Under the pieces are notes generated by a model. That model had not been told where the DNA came from. It made no database searches and saw nothing but the letters and a program-made list of their open reading frames with translations. A program made the position numbers and the translations under genes. This document shows, piece after piece, positions 53,901-64,000 of a stretch of DNA of 64,000 nucleotides; position 1 is the first letter of the stretch, and every line of letters begins with the position of its first letter. The DNA comes from a bacterium (GTDB lineage Bacteria; AUK180): NCBI GenBank assembly GCA_023133295.1, contig JAGLWT010000162.1, positions 1-64,000 on the forward strand, in the 5' to 3' direction.

Positions 53901-54467
53901 CTATTCCTTATCCGGCGCCTCAAAGCAATTACGGCAGCGGGCCTCATAGAGCTCATTCGCTCCGACGAGTATCTGGGCATCGTTTTTTACTATTCTTTGG
54001 GTCTTTGTTGCGGGATTTCCGCATCTCATGCAGATGGCCTGTGTTTTCAATACATCGTCGGCGATCGCGGTCAGCTCAGGCATAGGTCCGAACGGCTTCC
54101 CTCTATAATCCTGATCGAGGCCGGCGATAATTACACAAATGCCTCTGCTTGCCAATTCTCCGACCACATCCACGATCCCCTTGTCAAAAAATTGCGCCTC
54201 GTCAATTCCTACCACTTCTGTGGTATCTTTAATATATCTTGCTATCTCATTAGAATTTCTTATATTTATGGCTTCTATCTTCTGGGCGGAATGCGAAACG
54301 ACATACGCCTCGTCATAACGGTCATCTATCTCCGGCTTAAAGACGACAAGTTCCTTTTTTGCTATCAATACCCTGCGCAGTCTTCTTATGAGCTCTTCCG
54401 ACTTGCCTGAGAACATGCAGCCGGTGATAACATCTATCCAGCCCATTCCTTTTGGAATATATTTCAT
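53901..54467 (-). CDS. tdk: Thymidine kinase (type II)
   Basis: [26 protein letters not shown], zinc cysteines [12 protein letters not shown]. Confidence 0.95.
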   Translation of the reverse strand: MKYIPKGMGWIDVITGCMFSGKSEELIRRLRRVLIAKKELVVFKPEIDDRYDEAYVVSHSAQKIEAINIRNSNEIARYIKDTTEVVGIDEAQFFDKGIVDVVGELASRGICVIIAGLDQDYRGKPFGPMPELTAIADDVLKTQAICMRCGNPATKTQRIVKNDAQILVGANELYEARCRNCFEAPDKE

Positions 54468-55828
54468 AATTCCTCCTCATTTATTTCGTATAATTTGATC
54501 TTCTTTAATAATGTCGGGCGGGAAATCCCGAGAACTTTAGCCACTTTCGTATGATTTTTTTTATATTCGATCAAATTGGCTATGATCGCCATTTTCTCTA
54601 TTTCCTTCAGTTCCACCGAATGCGGCAGTGTGGAACGGGTGATATCCGGTGCGGCATTGCCGGTTTTGATGTTCTCCGGAAGATGCGAACATGTGATCGA
54701 TTCGGAGGAGTTGAAAATAACGATATTCTCAATGATATTTTTTAATTCCCTCACATTGCCCAACCAATTGTAATTTTCTAATTTTTCGATCGCTTCGGAT
54801 GAGAAATTCATCAATGCCTTACCGTATTTCCTGCAATACTCGATCATAAAGTGATTTGCTAAGGGAAAGATATCCTCTCTTCTCTCTCTCAAAGGGGGTA
54901 TATGAAGGTTCACGACCTTGATGCGGTAATAAAAATCTTCCCGGAATTTCTTCTGTTCAATGGCCGTCTTCAGGTCCGTATTCGTCGCGAATACCAGTCT
55001 AGTATCGACCTTGATCACATGTGTCCCGCCAATGGGCATGATCTCCTTTGTCTCGAGAAAACGCAGAAGTTTGACCTGCGTGAACAATGACAGCTCACCT
55101 ATCTCATCAAGAAATAATGTGCCGCCTTCAGCCATTTCGAATTTGCCCTTTTTATCGGCGGAGGCATCCGTAAACGCCCCTTTCTTGAATCCGAAGAGCT
55201 CACTCTCCAATAATGTATCGGGAAGCGCCGAACAGTTGATCGGCATGAGCGGGCCGTCCCTTCTTAATGAATTGTAATGGATGGCGCGTGCGATCAGCTC
55301 TTTTCCAACTCCTGATTCTCCCGTAATAAGAACACTTGCGTCGGTAGGGGCGATCTGCTTTATCTTCTGGAAAATACTTTCCATCACGGATGAGACCGCA
55401 ATGATATTGTTAAAATTGTACTTGTCGATCAATTTTTCGCGAAGTGAGCTTACTTCCTTCTCCAGGCCAAGTTTTTCATAGGCCTTTTCGATGAAGAGCT
55501 CCAATTCCTCAAGCTTAAAGGGTTTCATCAGGTATTGGAACGCTCCCGCGCGAACGGCTTCGATCGCTATATCAATAGATGACATACCGGTAACAACGAT
55601 AATCTCGATATTCTTTTTGCTTGATTTCACGATCTTAATAAGTTCGATCCCCGAGCTCTCCTCCAGCTTCAGATCGGTAATAACTATGTCAAAACGATCC
55701 TTTTTCAAGAGGTCCAATGCGCCTTTGACACTGGTGGAACCCTTGACGAAATCCCCTTTCATCTTGAAGTAATCCATTATAGTTTCCCTCAGAGAGGAAT
55801 TATCTTCGACGATTAAGAGTCGCCTCAC
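54464..55828 (-). CDS. NtrC-family sigma-54-dependent response regulator
   Basis: Receiver, [30 protein letters not shown] (GAFTGA variant), FIS-like HTH. Confidence 0.95.
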   Translation of the reverse strand: MRRLLIVEDNSSLRETIMDYFKMKGDFVKGSTSVKGALDLLKKDRFDIVITDLKLEESSGIELIKIVKSSKKNIEIIVVTGMSSIDIAIEAVRAGAFQYLMKPFKLEELELFIEKAYEKLGLEKEVSSLREKLIDKYNFNNIIAVSSVMESIFQKIKQIAPTDASVLITGESGVGKELIARAIHYNSLRRDGPLMPINCSALPDTLLESELFGFKKGAFTDASADKKGKFEMAEGGTLFLDEIGELSLFTQVKLLRFLETKEIMPIGGTHVIKVDTRLVFATNTDLKTAIEQKKFREDFYYRIKVVNLHIPPLRERREDIFPLANHFMIEYCRKYGKALMNFSSEAIEKLENYNWLGNVRELKNIIENIVIFNSSESITCSHLPENIKTGNAAPDITRSTLPHSVELKEIEKMAIIANLIEYKKNHTKVAKVLGISRPTLLKKIKLYEINEEEL

Positions 55829-56484
55829 TTCAAGCTCCCCGGAAATGTCAGAATGAAATATGTCCTGGTATCACTTGAATTCACCTTGACACTGCCTTGA
55901 ATATTTTTCGCGAAACGACTGACGATGGCAAGGCCCAGGCCGGTTCCTGTTTTTTTCGTGGTGAACATCGGCTCAAATATCTTTTTTATTAATTCCTCGG
56001 GGATAACCGGCCCGTTGTTCTCAACGATGACCGATACCGCGCCGCCCGCGACCGAAGTGGACAATTTGATCGTACCTGACCTCTTTGATGCCTCGATGGA
56101 ATTTTTAAGCAGGTTTACAATAATGGTCCTGACCTTGAATTCATCCTGAATGACATTTCTTATCGTAAGGTCATATTCCGTCTGTATATTGGTGTTTCCA
56201 GAAGTCATAAACGGCTTATATTCATCAATGATATCATTGATCAAGGCATGCAGGTCAAAGGTCAGAGGAAAATTCTCTTCTCTGAAGTAAAGTCCCGCAT
56301 CCCTCACTTGATCGTATAGCGCCTCTGCCTGTTCACCGAGCCGGGATACCAGTTTAAGTACCGATTCTTTGGGGAATTCATCCCTCGTCATCAACTTTTT
56401 CATTATGCCGGCGCTGAGGACGATCGACTGTGAGGAATTCTTTATTTCGTGGATAAGATAGTCAAATATCTCTTTTTCTTTCAT
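55825..56484 (-). CDS. Sensorless histidine kinase
   Basis: H-box HEIKNSSQS, N-box LLKNSIEAS, GTGLGLAIVSR; 4-bp overlap with the response regulator. Confidence 0.92.
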   Translation of the reverse strand: MKEKEIFDYLIHEIKNSSQSIVLSAGIMKKLMTRDEFPKESVLKLVSRLGEQAEALYDQVRDAGLYFREENFPLTFDLHALINDIIDEYKPFMTSGNTNIQTEYDLTIRNVIQDEFKVRTIIVNLLKNSIEASKRSGTIKLSTSVAGGAVSVIVENNGPVIPEELIKKIFEPMFTTKKTGTGLGLAIVSRFAKNIQGSVKVNSSDTRTYFILTFPGSLK

Positions 56485-56504
56485 ATGAGAAGTATTATAC
56501 CGTT

Positions 56505-57647
56505 TTAAGCTTCTTTTTCAACCGCATCAGCTCCATATCCCGCAGACAGTCCCAGCATCACTCCCAGAAACATAGATACCTCCGCATCAAAAATATTATA
56601 CTCAAATATGCCGATAAGCAGGGCGGCAACGCAAAAGCTAAGCAATCCCGCGGACAGATCGTCACCATTGCGCAAATACCCCTTTATCGGGAAATACAGC
56701 ATGAACAGCAGATAAATGAGAAAGAAAATGCCCCCCAGAATTCCCATTGTCGTGAGTAGATGAACTGGAACGCTGTGCAGGTGGACCATATCCCTTCTTG
56801 CCTGCACTGACAGTCCGGCTGGCTGAGAATTTCTCAAGGTCTTCACCATATTCGGCCCGATGCCGGTTATCGGATTATCCTTGAAATGCGTCATCCCCCA
56901 TTTCCACATTTCCACTCTTCGGCTCCCAGTTTTGCCGCCGCCTGAGAAAATGGACAATCCCCTGTCGCGTATCCCCGAAGGCAGTAGAAGGAACACGATG
57001 ATACCGATAACCGCGAGGGGGATCAGAAACTTCCGGGAGCGCAATAAAAGAAAGAGAAATATGCCGGCTCCGGCACCGATCCAGCCGCTTCGTGTAAATG
57101 AAAGCGCAAGGGCAAGCAAACATATAAGCGCGGGAATGATGAACCACCGATGTTTCAGGCAAAGCTCCAGGCTGAGAATTACGCCGGCGGCGCCGAGTGT
57201 TCCGAATGTCATATACCCGCCGGGAACGGTCAATCTGTGCTTTAGGTCAAATTGGAATCCGCTTTTGATTAAATGCATCACGAGGGTATAGAATATGATT
57301 ATCAATAAACCATAGATGAAATACTCTGCCAGCCTCTTTGTGTATCCTCTTGCAGATAGGATAAATGCGGGTATAAAGGTCATAAATATGAACATCTCTT
57401 CAGATTTTCTAAAAGAAAGGCCTGGATCAAGTGATGCTATCGTCGTGATCCCTCTTATAATTATCCCGGAGATCATAAATATCCAGAATACCCGGGGAAG
57501 GTGAAATATTTCCTTTCTATAATAACAAAGCGCCAGCACTACCGCGGCAAAGGCGTATATCTGAGCGGAGAGAACAACCGATGCCGACAGTAGATACAGG
57601 GAAAGCAGTATAAATATCTGCTTATCGCGTTTAATCTTCCTGAGCAT
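56505..57647 (-). CDS. O-antigen ligase/polymerase family membrane protein
   Basis: Polytopic; GIGPNMVKTLRNS..VHLHSVPVHLLTTMGILGGIFFLIYL. Confidence 0.85.
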   Translation of the reverse strand: MLRKIKRDKQIFILLSLYLLSASVVLSAQIYAFAAVVLALCYYRKEIFHLPRVFWIFMISGIIIRGITTIASLDPGLSFRKSEEMFIFMTFIPAFILSARGYTKRLAEYFIYGLLIIIFYTLVMHLIKSGFQFDLKHRLTVPGGYMTFGTLGAAGVILSLELCLKHRWFIIPALICLLALALSFTRSGWIGAGAGIFLFLLLRSRKFLIPLAVIGIIVFLLLPSGIRDRGLSIFSGGGKTGSRRVEMWKWGMTHFKDNPITGIGPNMVKTLRNSQPAGLSVQARRDMVHLHSVPVHLLTTMGILGGIFFLIYLLFMLYFPIKGYLRNGDDLSAGLLSFCVAALLIGIFEYNIFDAEVSMFLGVMLGLSAGYGADAVEKEA

Positions 57648-58626
57648 CTTCCAATAGCGTCCTCAGGTACTCCAGATCAGGGTCGGTAGCCATCGATTCA
57701 AAATACTTATCCGTGAAAACCTTCTCCGCGGCTCTATACCACAATAAGAGATCGGCTTCTTCCTCTTGTACCGAATATATGCACATAATATTATAATGCG
57801 CCGAAGGATCCGACGGATCATATTTAAGGACCTTCTTATACGCCGCCAGAGCCTTATCATATTCCCCTAATTGATGATGCATGACGCCGATATTATTCAA
57901 GAAGCTCGTTTCCTGAGGAGATTTCTTCAGGCCGCTGAGAAGTATCTTGATCGCCTCTTTGAATTCCTTAGCCTGTGCTTTTGCGAGGGCCTTCTGATTG
58001 ATCTTATTCTTCTCTTCGGTTGTCAGAAGATCCTTCTTCTTTTCTTTCTTGACCTCTGTGGGAACCGGAAGGCTTTCCACGACAAGCTCCATCTCTTCAA
58101 CCGGCTGTGCGACACCTTCATGGGCTTCCGGAGCAACGGTCAAGCCCGAAGTTCCATCAAGATCAACAGTGGCGCCTTTCTTATGGTCCTTTCCATGTAT
58201 CTTGGTCTCTCCATCGGTTATTTCGAGGATCTTGTGCCCGTTATTCGCAAAAAATATGAATCCGCATATGGAAGAAAGGTCATGAAATTCCTCTCCCGCT
58301 TCAAAACCGAGATTAAAATTCACGAGATATATCCTTCCCTTTTTTAAAAGGATGCCTTCATTCTTTATACATAACTCGGAAGTTGAAAAAACCTCGAAGT
58401 ATGCTTCCTCGGTCCCGATTATGGCGCTTCCGCTATCGCCGGTATCTATGATGTCACCGGGATATACGAAAAGTCCGTAGGATTGTTCTCCGAGGACGAT
58501 AGCAGACTGAGTATCTTCAGATGTCCTCAGGAAGATCTCTTCTCCGATCTCCATGATACGCAGAGAATTTGAAGATACCGCAGTTAAAACCAGAAACAGT
58601 GTAATGATCAAGATCCCTCTTTTCAT
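57631..58626 (-). CDS. FecR-like/TPR domain secreted protein
   Basis: GDIIDTGDSGSAIIGTEEAYFEVFSTSEL; TPR LNNIGVMHHQLGEYDKALAAYKKVLKYDPSDPSAHYN. Confidence 0.8.
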   Translation of the reverse strand: MKRGILIITLFLVLTAVSSNSLRIMEIGEEIFLRTSEDTQSAIVLGEQSYGLFVYPGDIIDTGDSGSAIIGTEEAYFEVFSTSELCIKNEGILLKKGRIYLVNFNLGFEAGEEFHDLSSICGFIFFANNGHKILEITDGETKIHGKDHKKGATVDLDGTSGLTVAPEAHEGVAQPVEEMELVVESLPVPTEVKKEKKKDLLTTEEKNKINQKALAKAQAKEFKEAIKILLSGLKKSPQETSFLNNIGVMHHQLGEYDKALAAYKKVLKYDPSDPSAHYNIMCIYSVQEEEADLLLWYRAAEKVFTDKYFESMATDPDLEYLRTLLEDAQED

Positions 58627-58630
58627 TTCT

Positions 58631-59356
58631 TTACCTCACTTTGAAATAGAATATTATCTTAGCTTCAATATTTGTGCCATCGGGTGCTTCCTCCCATTGG
58701 AATTCCCCGAGCATATTAATGGCGATGTCCAGATTCGCGCCTGAGATAATTGTTTCAGGAACGATATTTTCTACATTGCCATTGGGTTTTACAATAAATT
58801 TCAATATGATCTTTTCATTCTTTGAGAAGACCAGTCCAGACGGAGGGGTACCGGTTCTGATGAGTTTCCGGCCTTTCAGGTCCTCTGATATGATCTGATA
58901 ATCCCGATCTTCCTGTACCTTTTTTTCTTCTTTGTATTCCTTCTCTATCCGCGCGAACTCATCCTCGACAGAAGGGGGAATGATATCCATGCCCTGAGGA
59001 AGCAGAAAGCTCACTTTTTTCTTATGGTATTGCTCCTTATAACTTGTTATAGGTACGGAGAATTCTTCCAAAGGGGTCAATGGGTTGTCATCAGATGTCA
59101 GTCCGGTCCCGATAATGTCTGAGTCGAATATAGGGTCATCGTACTGCATCAGATTCTCCCTGTTCAGAAAACTATTGTCAGGCGAGCCCTTCGTTGAAGT
59201 ATCAGGAAACGCGATATCACTCATGGTCAGGAGTTCAATTTCAACAGGCACGGGTTTGTCGAAATGTGAATTTTTCAGCACGCTGTAAAGACAGAGAAAT
59301 AGAATGATATGAAAAATAGTCGAAATGATAAGGAATCTGCCGAATCTATCTTGCAT
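58631..59356 (-). CDS. TonB-like energy transducer
   Basis: N-terminal TM; C-terminal VKPNGNVENIVPETIISGANLDIAINMLGEFQWEEAPDGT; adjacent to exbD/exbB. Confidence 0.75.
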   Translation of the reverse strand: MQDRFGRFLIISTIFHIILFLCLYSVLKNSHFDKPVPVEIELLTMSDIAFPDTSTKGSPDNSFLNRENLMQYDDPIFDSDIIGTGLTSDDNPLTPLEEFSVPITSYKEQYHKKKVSFLLPQGMDIIPPSVEDEFARIEKEYKEEKKVQEDRDYQIISEDLKGRKLIRTGTPPSGLVFSKNEKIILKFIVKPNGNVENIVPETIISGANLDIAINMLGEFQWEEAPDGTNIEAKIIFYFKVR

Positions 59357-59762
59357 ATTCTGTTTTTGTCGCTATCAGCACCCTCTTTAGGCCGGTTCTT
59401 TTTACCGTATCAATTACTTTGACGATATTCTCATACTTTGAATCCTTGTCTCCCCTTATAAGTACAACTCTTTCCGGGTCCCTTTCAAATTCTCTCCGCA
59501 ATGAGGAGAAAAGCTCATCGGTTGATTCAACTCTCTTTTCAAAGAGAAATATGCCGCCGCTGCGGTCAATGGAGATGGAGATGTAATTCCTGTTTACATT
59601 CACCGGCTGTGAAGAACCCGGAAGGTTGATGGTGATCGAGGGCTGATAAACGAAAGTAGTGGTAACCATGAAAAATATTATCAGAAGGAATACAACATCT
59701 ACAAGAGGCGTCAGGTCAAATCTGACAAAATCATCCTCTTGATCGGCAGGTGTAAATCTCAT
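59346..59762 (-). CDS. exbD: ExbD/TolR biopolymer transport protein
   Basis: FDLTPLVDVVFLLIIFFMVTTTF. Confidence 0.93.
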   Translation of the reverse strand: MRFTPADQEDDFVRFDLTPLVDVVFLLIIFFMVTTTFVYQPSITINLPGSSQPVNVNRNYISISIDRSGGIFLFEKRVESTDELFSSLRREFERDPERVVLIRGDKDSKYENIVKVIDTVKRTGLKRVLIATKTEYAR

Positions 59763-60400
59763 TAAATATCCTCCGCCCTCATTCCTTTCAGGTATTTCAT
59801 TATCTGGCCCATCTTCTCTTCCATATCTATCGTAAGCAGCCGGTTCTTGCCTGCAAGGATACTATAGAAGATAATAACGGGAATGGCGACCGTAAGTCCG
59901 GCTGCTGTCGTGAAGAGAGCTTCGGAGATTCCGCCCGCTAAGGCCTCAGGATTGCCCATGGTGTTCGCAATTACCATAAAGGCGCGTATCATACCGGTTA
60001 CCGTGCCCAAGAGCCCCAGAAGCGGTGCGACCGTTCCGATCGTGGAAAGCGCTGTCAGCCGTCTTTTCATATAATATGATTGTCTGAATCCTTCATCCTT
60101 GATGATCTCTTTCAGTTCATCCATATCCACATACGGCGCCTGCTCGATGCCCGCCTTGAGAATAGTGGTCAAAGGCAATTTCCCATATGACTTGATCAAT
60201 GCAAGAACCTTATCGTAATCCTTTGCCGCGAGTGCCAGCTTGATCTCTTTGAACGCCTTGTCCATAAGTATCTTGACTCTTCGATAATAAAAGAATCGCT
60301 CGAGGATCACCGCAATTGCGATGATAGATAGAATTCCGATAAATATTACTATTATACCGCCAAGTGAAAATAGTTCAAATGAGCCCGAGATATTGTTCAT
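59762..60400 (-). CDS. exbB: MotA/TolQ/ExbB proton channel
   Basis: LTALSTIGTVAPLLGLLGTVTGMIRAF; ISEALFTTAAGLTVAIP. Confidence 0.94.
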   Translation of the reverse strand: MNNISGSFELFSLGGIIVIFIGILSIIAIAVILERFFYYRRVKILMDKAFKEIKLALAAKDYDKVLALIKSYGKLPLTTILKAGIEQAPYVDMDELKEIIKDEGFRQSYYMKRRLTALSTIGTVAPLLGLLGTVTGMIRAFMVIANTMGNPEALAGGISEALFTTAAGLTVAIPVIIFYSILAGKNRLLTIDMEEKMGQIMKYLKGMRAEDI

Positions 60401-62268
60401 AGAACCTCCCTAATATATTTTTCCAGTGTTTCATAATTTATCTGATAATTGTCAAAAAGTTCGTCTATAGTCCCTGCTGTGGGAAAGATATCCTGCCAGC
60501 CGAACATTCTGACGGGAACGCCGAGATCATTTCTTGAAAATAAGGACGCTGCCGCTTCGCCGAATCCGCCGGGAATGGCGTTGTCCTCCGCAGTTATCAC
60601 CATCTTAGCGTTTTTCGCGATATCCAGCAGAGCCGATTCATCAAAGGGCTTGACCCATAATATGTCAAATAGCGAAATATCGTTCCCTTCATTACGCATC
60701 TTCTCCACCCAGGGCATGAAAAGCGATGTCATCCTGCCGACGGATATCACAGCGGCCTTGGCGTTCTCATCCCCTAGGACAAATCTGCCCTTCCCCTCTT
60801 CCAAGGGAGTAAGGTCTTCGAATTTCATTAATTCACCCTCAAAAGAACCCCGGGGATAACGCACGGCGATCGGCCCTGAATTCTCCTCATAGGCGGAGAT
60901 AACAGCGCGCTGCATCGTAGTATTGTCCGAAGGGGCGATTATCTTCATACGGGGGATCGAACGCAGATAGGAAAGATCGAAAACGCCGTGATGTGTTTCC
61001 CCGTCATCACCTACTATTCCTCCGCGGTCCAGAAAGAACCTCACCGGAAGGCTCTGAATCGCCACATCATGCGACATCATATCATAAGCCCTTTGGAGAA
61101 ATGTCGAATATATAGCTACAAAGGGCTTTATCCCCTTTACTGATGCGCCTGCGGCGAAGGTAACGGCATGTTCTTCCTCTATGCCGACATCGTAGAAATT
61201 ATTCGGAAATCTTTTACAATAATCCGCCAGTCCCGTGCCATAGCCCATGGCGGCGGTGATCGCGATTATGCTGTTATCCTTTTCTGTGAGCGAAGAGATC
61301 GTATCTCCAAAAACAGAAGAACAGCTCTTGCTTTTTTTCACGGATAGAGATTTACCGCTTTCAATATCAAAAGGCGATACGCCGTGATATGCTACGGGAT
61401 TATCGAATGCCGGAAAGTACCCCAGGCCCTTTTTTGTGACCACATTCAGTATTTTCGCACCCTTCAATCCTTTTATTTTCCGAATCATATTCTCCGTAGT
61501 ACAAATATCATGCCCGTCAACGGGGCCGAAATATCTGATGCCCAGACTCTCGAATAATTTACCCGGCACCATCATCAGTTTCAGTATAGCTGCCGAACGC
61601 AAAAGGAATTTCACAACGGTACCGCCCTTTGATCTGTATTCCAAAAGCTTATCGATCAATGAATGGACCGTCTTATTATAGGTAGGATTGGTGATCAATT
61701 TAGAAAGATGTGTCGAGATCGCTCCCGTATTCTTTGATATGGACATCTCATTGGTGTTCAGGATGATCAATATGTCCTCATTGTCATGCCCGATATTATT
61801 CAGGGCCTCCAGCGCGATACCCGAGGGCAATGCCCCGTCACCTATTATGGCGACCACTGCGCCTTTTTCTCCCTTCATCCGCTTGGCGATCCTGATCCCA
61901 TGCGCGGCGGAGAGCGAAGTTGAGGAATGCCCGGCTCCGAAGATATCATATGGGGATTCTTCCCTCTTCAGATAACCGGAGATACCGCCGAATGTTCTTA
62001 ATGTATGAAAATCCTTGTACCTGCCCGTTAAAAGCTTAAATGAATATGCCTGATGCCCGACATCCCATATCACCTCATCCTCCGGCATATCCAATCCTCT
62101 CATCAGGGCGACCGTCAATTCAACGGTTCCGAGATTTGAAGCAAGATGGCCACCGTTCTCTGAAGTGGTCTTTATTATCTTCCAGCGCAATTCCCCGCAG
62201 AGCCTTTTCAATTGGCCCGGATCCAATGCCTTCACATCTTCAGGGCCTTTAATATTATCAAGTAACAT
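60397..62268 (-). CDS. dxs: 1-deoxy-D-xylulose-5-phosphate synthase
   Basis: GGHLASNLGTVELTVAL, WDVGHQAYSFKLLTGR, GDGALPSGIALEALNN, DRGGIVGDDGETHHGVFD; start taken at MLLDNIKGPEDVK. Confidence 0.95.
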   Translation of the reverse strand: MLLDNIKGPEDVKALDPGQLKRLCGELRWKIIKTTSENGGHLASNLGTVELTVALMRGLDMPEDEVIWDVGHQAYSFKLLTGRYKDFHTLRTFGGISGYLKREESPYDIFGAGHSSTSLSAAHGIRIAKRMKGEKGAVVAIIGDGALPSGIALEALNNIGHDNEDILIILNTNEMSISKNTGAISTHLSKLITNPTYNKTVHSLIDKLLEYRSKGGTVVKFLLRSAAILKLMMVPGKLFESLGIRYFGPVDGHDICTTENMIRKIKGLKGAKILNVVTKKGLGYFPAFDNPVAYHGVSPFDIESGKSLSVKKSKSCSSVFGDTISSLTEKDNSIIAITAAMGYGTGLADYCKRFPNNFYDVGIEEEHAVTFAAGASVKGIKPFVAIYSTFLQRAYDMMSHDVAIQSLPVRFFLDRGGIVGDDGETHHGVFDLSYLRSIPRMKIIAPSDNTTMQRAVISAYEENSGPIAVRYPRGSFEGELMKFEDLTPLEEGKGRFVLGDENAKAAVISVGRMTSLFMPWVEKMRNEGNDISLFDILWVKPFDESALLDIAKNAKMVITAEDNAIPGGFGEAAASLFSRNDLGVPVRMFGWQDIFPTAGTIDELFDNYQINYETLEKYIREVL

Positions 62269-63067
62269 TCTTTGTTTCCTCCAAAGCCGACCAGATCTCC
62301 TTGAAACATCCCCGGGCGTTTTGATTATGAATAAGCTCAAATATCCCTTGAGCTTTCTTTATATATTTATTGTATTCTCCGGATGCTTCTTCTCGATTCA
62401 ATATCTTTAGTATTCCCTTGTCCGCATCCTTGGACTTCAGGTCATTGTGTATTTGAAATGCTATGCCGAAGGCTTTGGCGTACTGCACGGCCAGCTCGAC
62501 CTCACTCTCCAATTCGGCAATTATATAGGGTATTGAAAATGCGATCTCAAAGAGCTTTCCGGTCTTGAGGCCATACATCTCATAAAGGTCTTTCAGCTCG
62601 GTGAAGCTTCTTTCCATATCGAGATATTGGCCCATCAATAATCCCTTGAATCCCGCGGCATGATTTACCAGTCCCATTATCCGCCCCGAATACGGAAGGA
62701 GCGCAAAAAGTGACATGGCCTCCGTTATCAGCACATCCGAAGCCAGTATCGCCTTATACTCACCGAATTGCTTGTGTACGGAGGGCCTGCCGCGTCTGTA
62801 TTGATCATCGTCAAAAGCCGGCAGGTCATCCTGTATCAATGAATAATTATGTATGAATTCAATCGCGAGAGCACCGGGAAAAAGAAGCTGTTCATCAATA
62901 CCCAGGTCTTCTCCCAGAACGGCCATCATCACTGGCCGCAATCGTTTTCCTCCGGACATCAGGGCATATTCAATGATCTCTCCCATTTCTCCGCTGTAAC
63001 GGGAATGAATGAAATCGATCATCTTCTTTTCGAAAGTTTTTCCGTACTTATCAAGATATAGCGTCAT
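62258..63067 (-). CDS. ispA: Polyprenyl synthetase (IspA-like)
   Basis: GGKRLRPVMM, DDLPAFDDDQYRRGRPSVHKQFGE; second Asp-rich motif degenerate (QIHNDLKSKDADKG). Confidence 0.9.
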   Translation of the reverse strand: MTLYLDKYGKTFEKKMIDFIHSRYSGEMGEIIEYALMSGGKRLRPVMMAVLGEDLGIDEQLLFPGALAIEFIHNYSLIQDDLPAFDDDQYRRGRPSVHKQFGEYKAILASDVLITEAMSLFALLPYSGRIMGLVNHAAGFKGLLMGQYLDMERSFTELKDLYEMYGLKTGKLFEIAFSIPYIIAELESEVELAVQYAKAFGIAFQIHNDLKSKDADKGILKILNREEASGEYNKYIKKAQGIFELIHNQNARGCFKEIWSALEETKNVT

Positions 63068-63321
63068 TCATCGTCCTCTTGCTGAAAATTCTCCTCGGAA
63101 TATTCACTTGCCAGGCCCTTCTTTATTAATTTGATCCTGTTCTCGATCTCTGACAGTTTTTCCCGGGCTATCTTGTTCAGCTCCGCTCCACTGGCGAAGA
63201 GTTCGACCGCTTCTTCCAGAGGGAGTTCCTCATCCTCAAGTTTATTGAGTATCTGATTGAGCTTTTCAATAAGTTCTTCCAGGGACAGTACACTAACATC
63301 ATTATCTTCTTTCTTTGGCAT
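63064..63321 (-). CDS. xseB: Exodeoxyribonuclease VII small subunit
   Basis: LEELIEKLNQILNKLEDEELPLEEAVELFASGAELNKIAREKLSEIENRIKLI; adjacent to xseA. Confidence 0.93.
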   Translation of the reverse strand: MPKKEDNDVSVLSLEELIEKLNQILNKLEDEELPLEEAVELFASGAELNKIAREKLSEIENRIKLIKKGLASEYSEENFQQEDDE

Positions 63322-64000
63322 CTTTTACCTCCAGAGTTAGTTCTCCGCTATGGAGAATTGCCTTTAATATTTGCGACCGCTTTACCTGTGAGCTGTTCTT
63401 GACAGGTTTTCCGTCAAGATACAAGATCGAGTATCCCCTTTCCAGAATGGATAGCGGGGATAGCGCGGAAAGACGCTCCCCCAAACGCTCAACAGTTATC
63501 AGCTTTCGTCTGAATTGTTCATTCGACTTATTTATCAGTTCCGCACTCGCGGGAAGCTCTCCCTTGCGCATGTCAAAGATCCGTTGCGCTCTATGTGCCA
63601 TTCCCTCCATCACCCTTTTCAATTCAGCGCGGTTCTCACCGGTCTTTCTAAGCGACAGGGCTTCGCGGAATCTGTTCAGGACCCGTGCAAATTCGCTTTG
63701 CTTCAGATAATTCATCCGGTCGGCAAACCCTTCTATCCTGGTGGAAAGCTCCCCTACTCTTGTGGAGGCATTCCCCGATCTTATTCTAAGGCCTGAGGCC
63801 GCCGCCGTGAAGCTATTGGCCTTCATCCTGCTATTGGCCAATCTCCTGGTCAATATCGAATAATTGCTGATAAGGCGCCTTTGTATCTCTTCCCATAGCT
63901 GCTTATTATCTGTTGAAAATAGTTCTGCCGCCGCTGTGGGTGTGGCAGCGCGAAGATCCGCGGTAAGATCGCTTATACTGAAATCCCTCTCATGTCCTAC
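63302..64000 (-). CDS. xseA: Exodeoxyribonuclease VII large subunit, C-terminal part, cut by the window edge
   Basis: Frame stays open to 64000 and reads VGHERDFSISDLTADLRAATPTAAAELFST..; C-terminus LSPLSILERGYSILYLDGKPVK. Confidence 0.93.
   Translation of the reverse strand, partial: VGHERDFSISDLTADLRAATPTAAAELFSTDNKQLWEEIQRRLISNYSILTRRLANSRMKANSFTAAASGLRIRSGNASTRVGELSTRIEGFADRMNYLKQSEFARVLNRFREALSLRKTGENRAELKRVMEGMAHRAQRIFDMRKGELPASAELINKSNEQFRRKLITVERLGERLSALSPLSILERGYSILYLDGKPVKNSSQVKRSQILKAILHSGELTLEVKDAKERR

Noticed and set aside
53700-54410. 236-aa + strand ORF overlapping tdk
   Set aside because: Mostly antisense to tdk with low-complexity repeat-encoded N-terminus; no recognisable domain
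1-64000. tRNA, rRNA, tmRNA or other classical structured RNAs
   Set aside because: No recognisable cloverleaf T-arm motifs or rRNA signatures on reading; a covariance search (tRNAscan/Infernal) would be decisive

Overview
This 64 kb window comes from an uncultured-looking diderm bacterium; I cannot name the lineage. About 98 percent of the confident genes are protein coding, and I saw no tRNA, rRNA or CRISPR array. Left part (0-15 kb): a ZIP metal transporter with an inserted cyclic-nucleotide-binding domain; a NikR-led nickel uptake operon (nikR, predicted outer-membrane protein, two DUF4198/NikKL-like proteins, CbiM/NikM, CbiQ/NikQ, CbiO/NikO); a HepT/MntA toxin-antitoxin pair; an RND exporter operon; an ArsR regulator; a papain-like lipoprotein peptidase; and a 5'-truncated IS110 transposase. 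Central part (16-53 kb), the most interesting: an all-minus-strand locus starting with a 5650-aa secreted giant protein, coupled by ATGA overlap to a 285-aa secreted protein, coupled by an 8-bp overlap to a full-length Sec-signal RHS protein. Four further RHS-core/toxin-tip cassettes follow, each tip with its own small membrane-anchored putative immunity gene (five tip/immunity pairs in all, in three families). Heptanucleotide tandem repeats (STRR-like) sit inside the RHS genes at variable linker sites, and the same heptads occur in intergenic spacers. In one cassette the loss of exactly one 7-bp unit explains a frameshift between RHS core and toxin tip, which suggests slippage-based switching. 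Several families of miniature inverted-repeat elements with a TTGCAAC..GCAAC.ACCGTCCCC arm are dispersed through the intergenic DNA and bound one broken RHS cassette. Right part (53-64 kb): tdk, an NtrC-type response regulator and kinase, an O-antigen-ligase-like protein, a TonB/ExbBD set, and the dxs-ispA-xseB-xseA housekeeping cluster.
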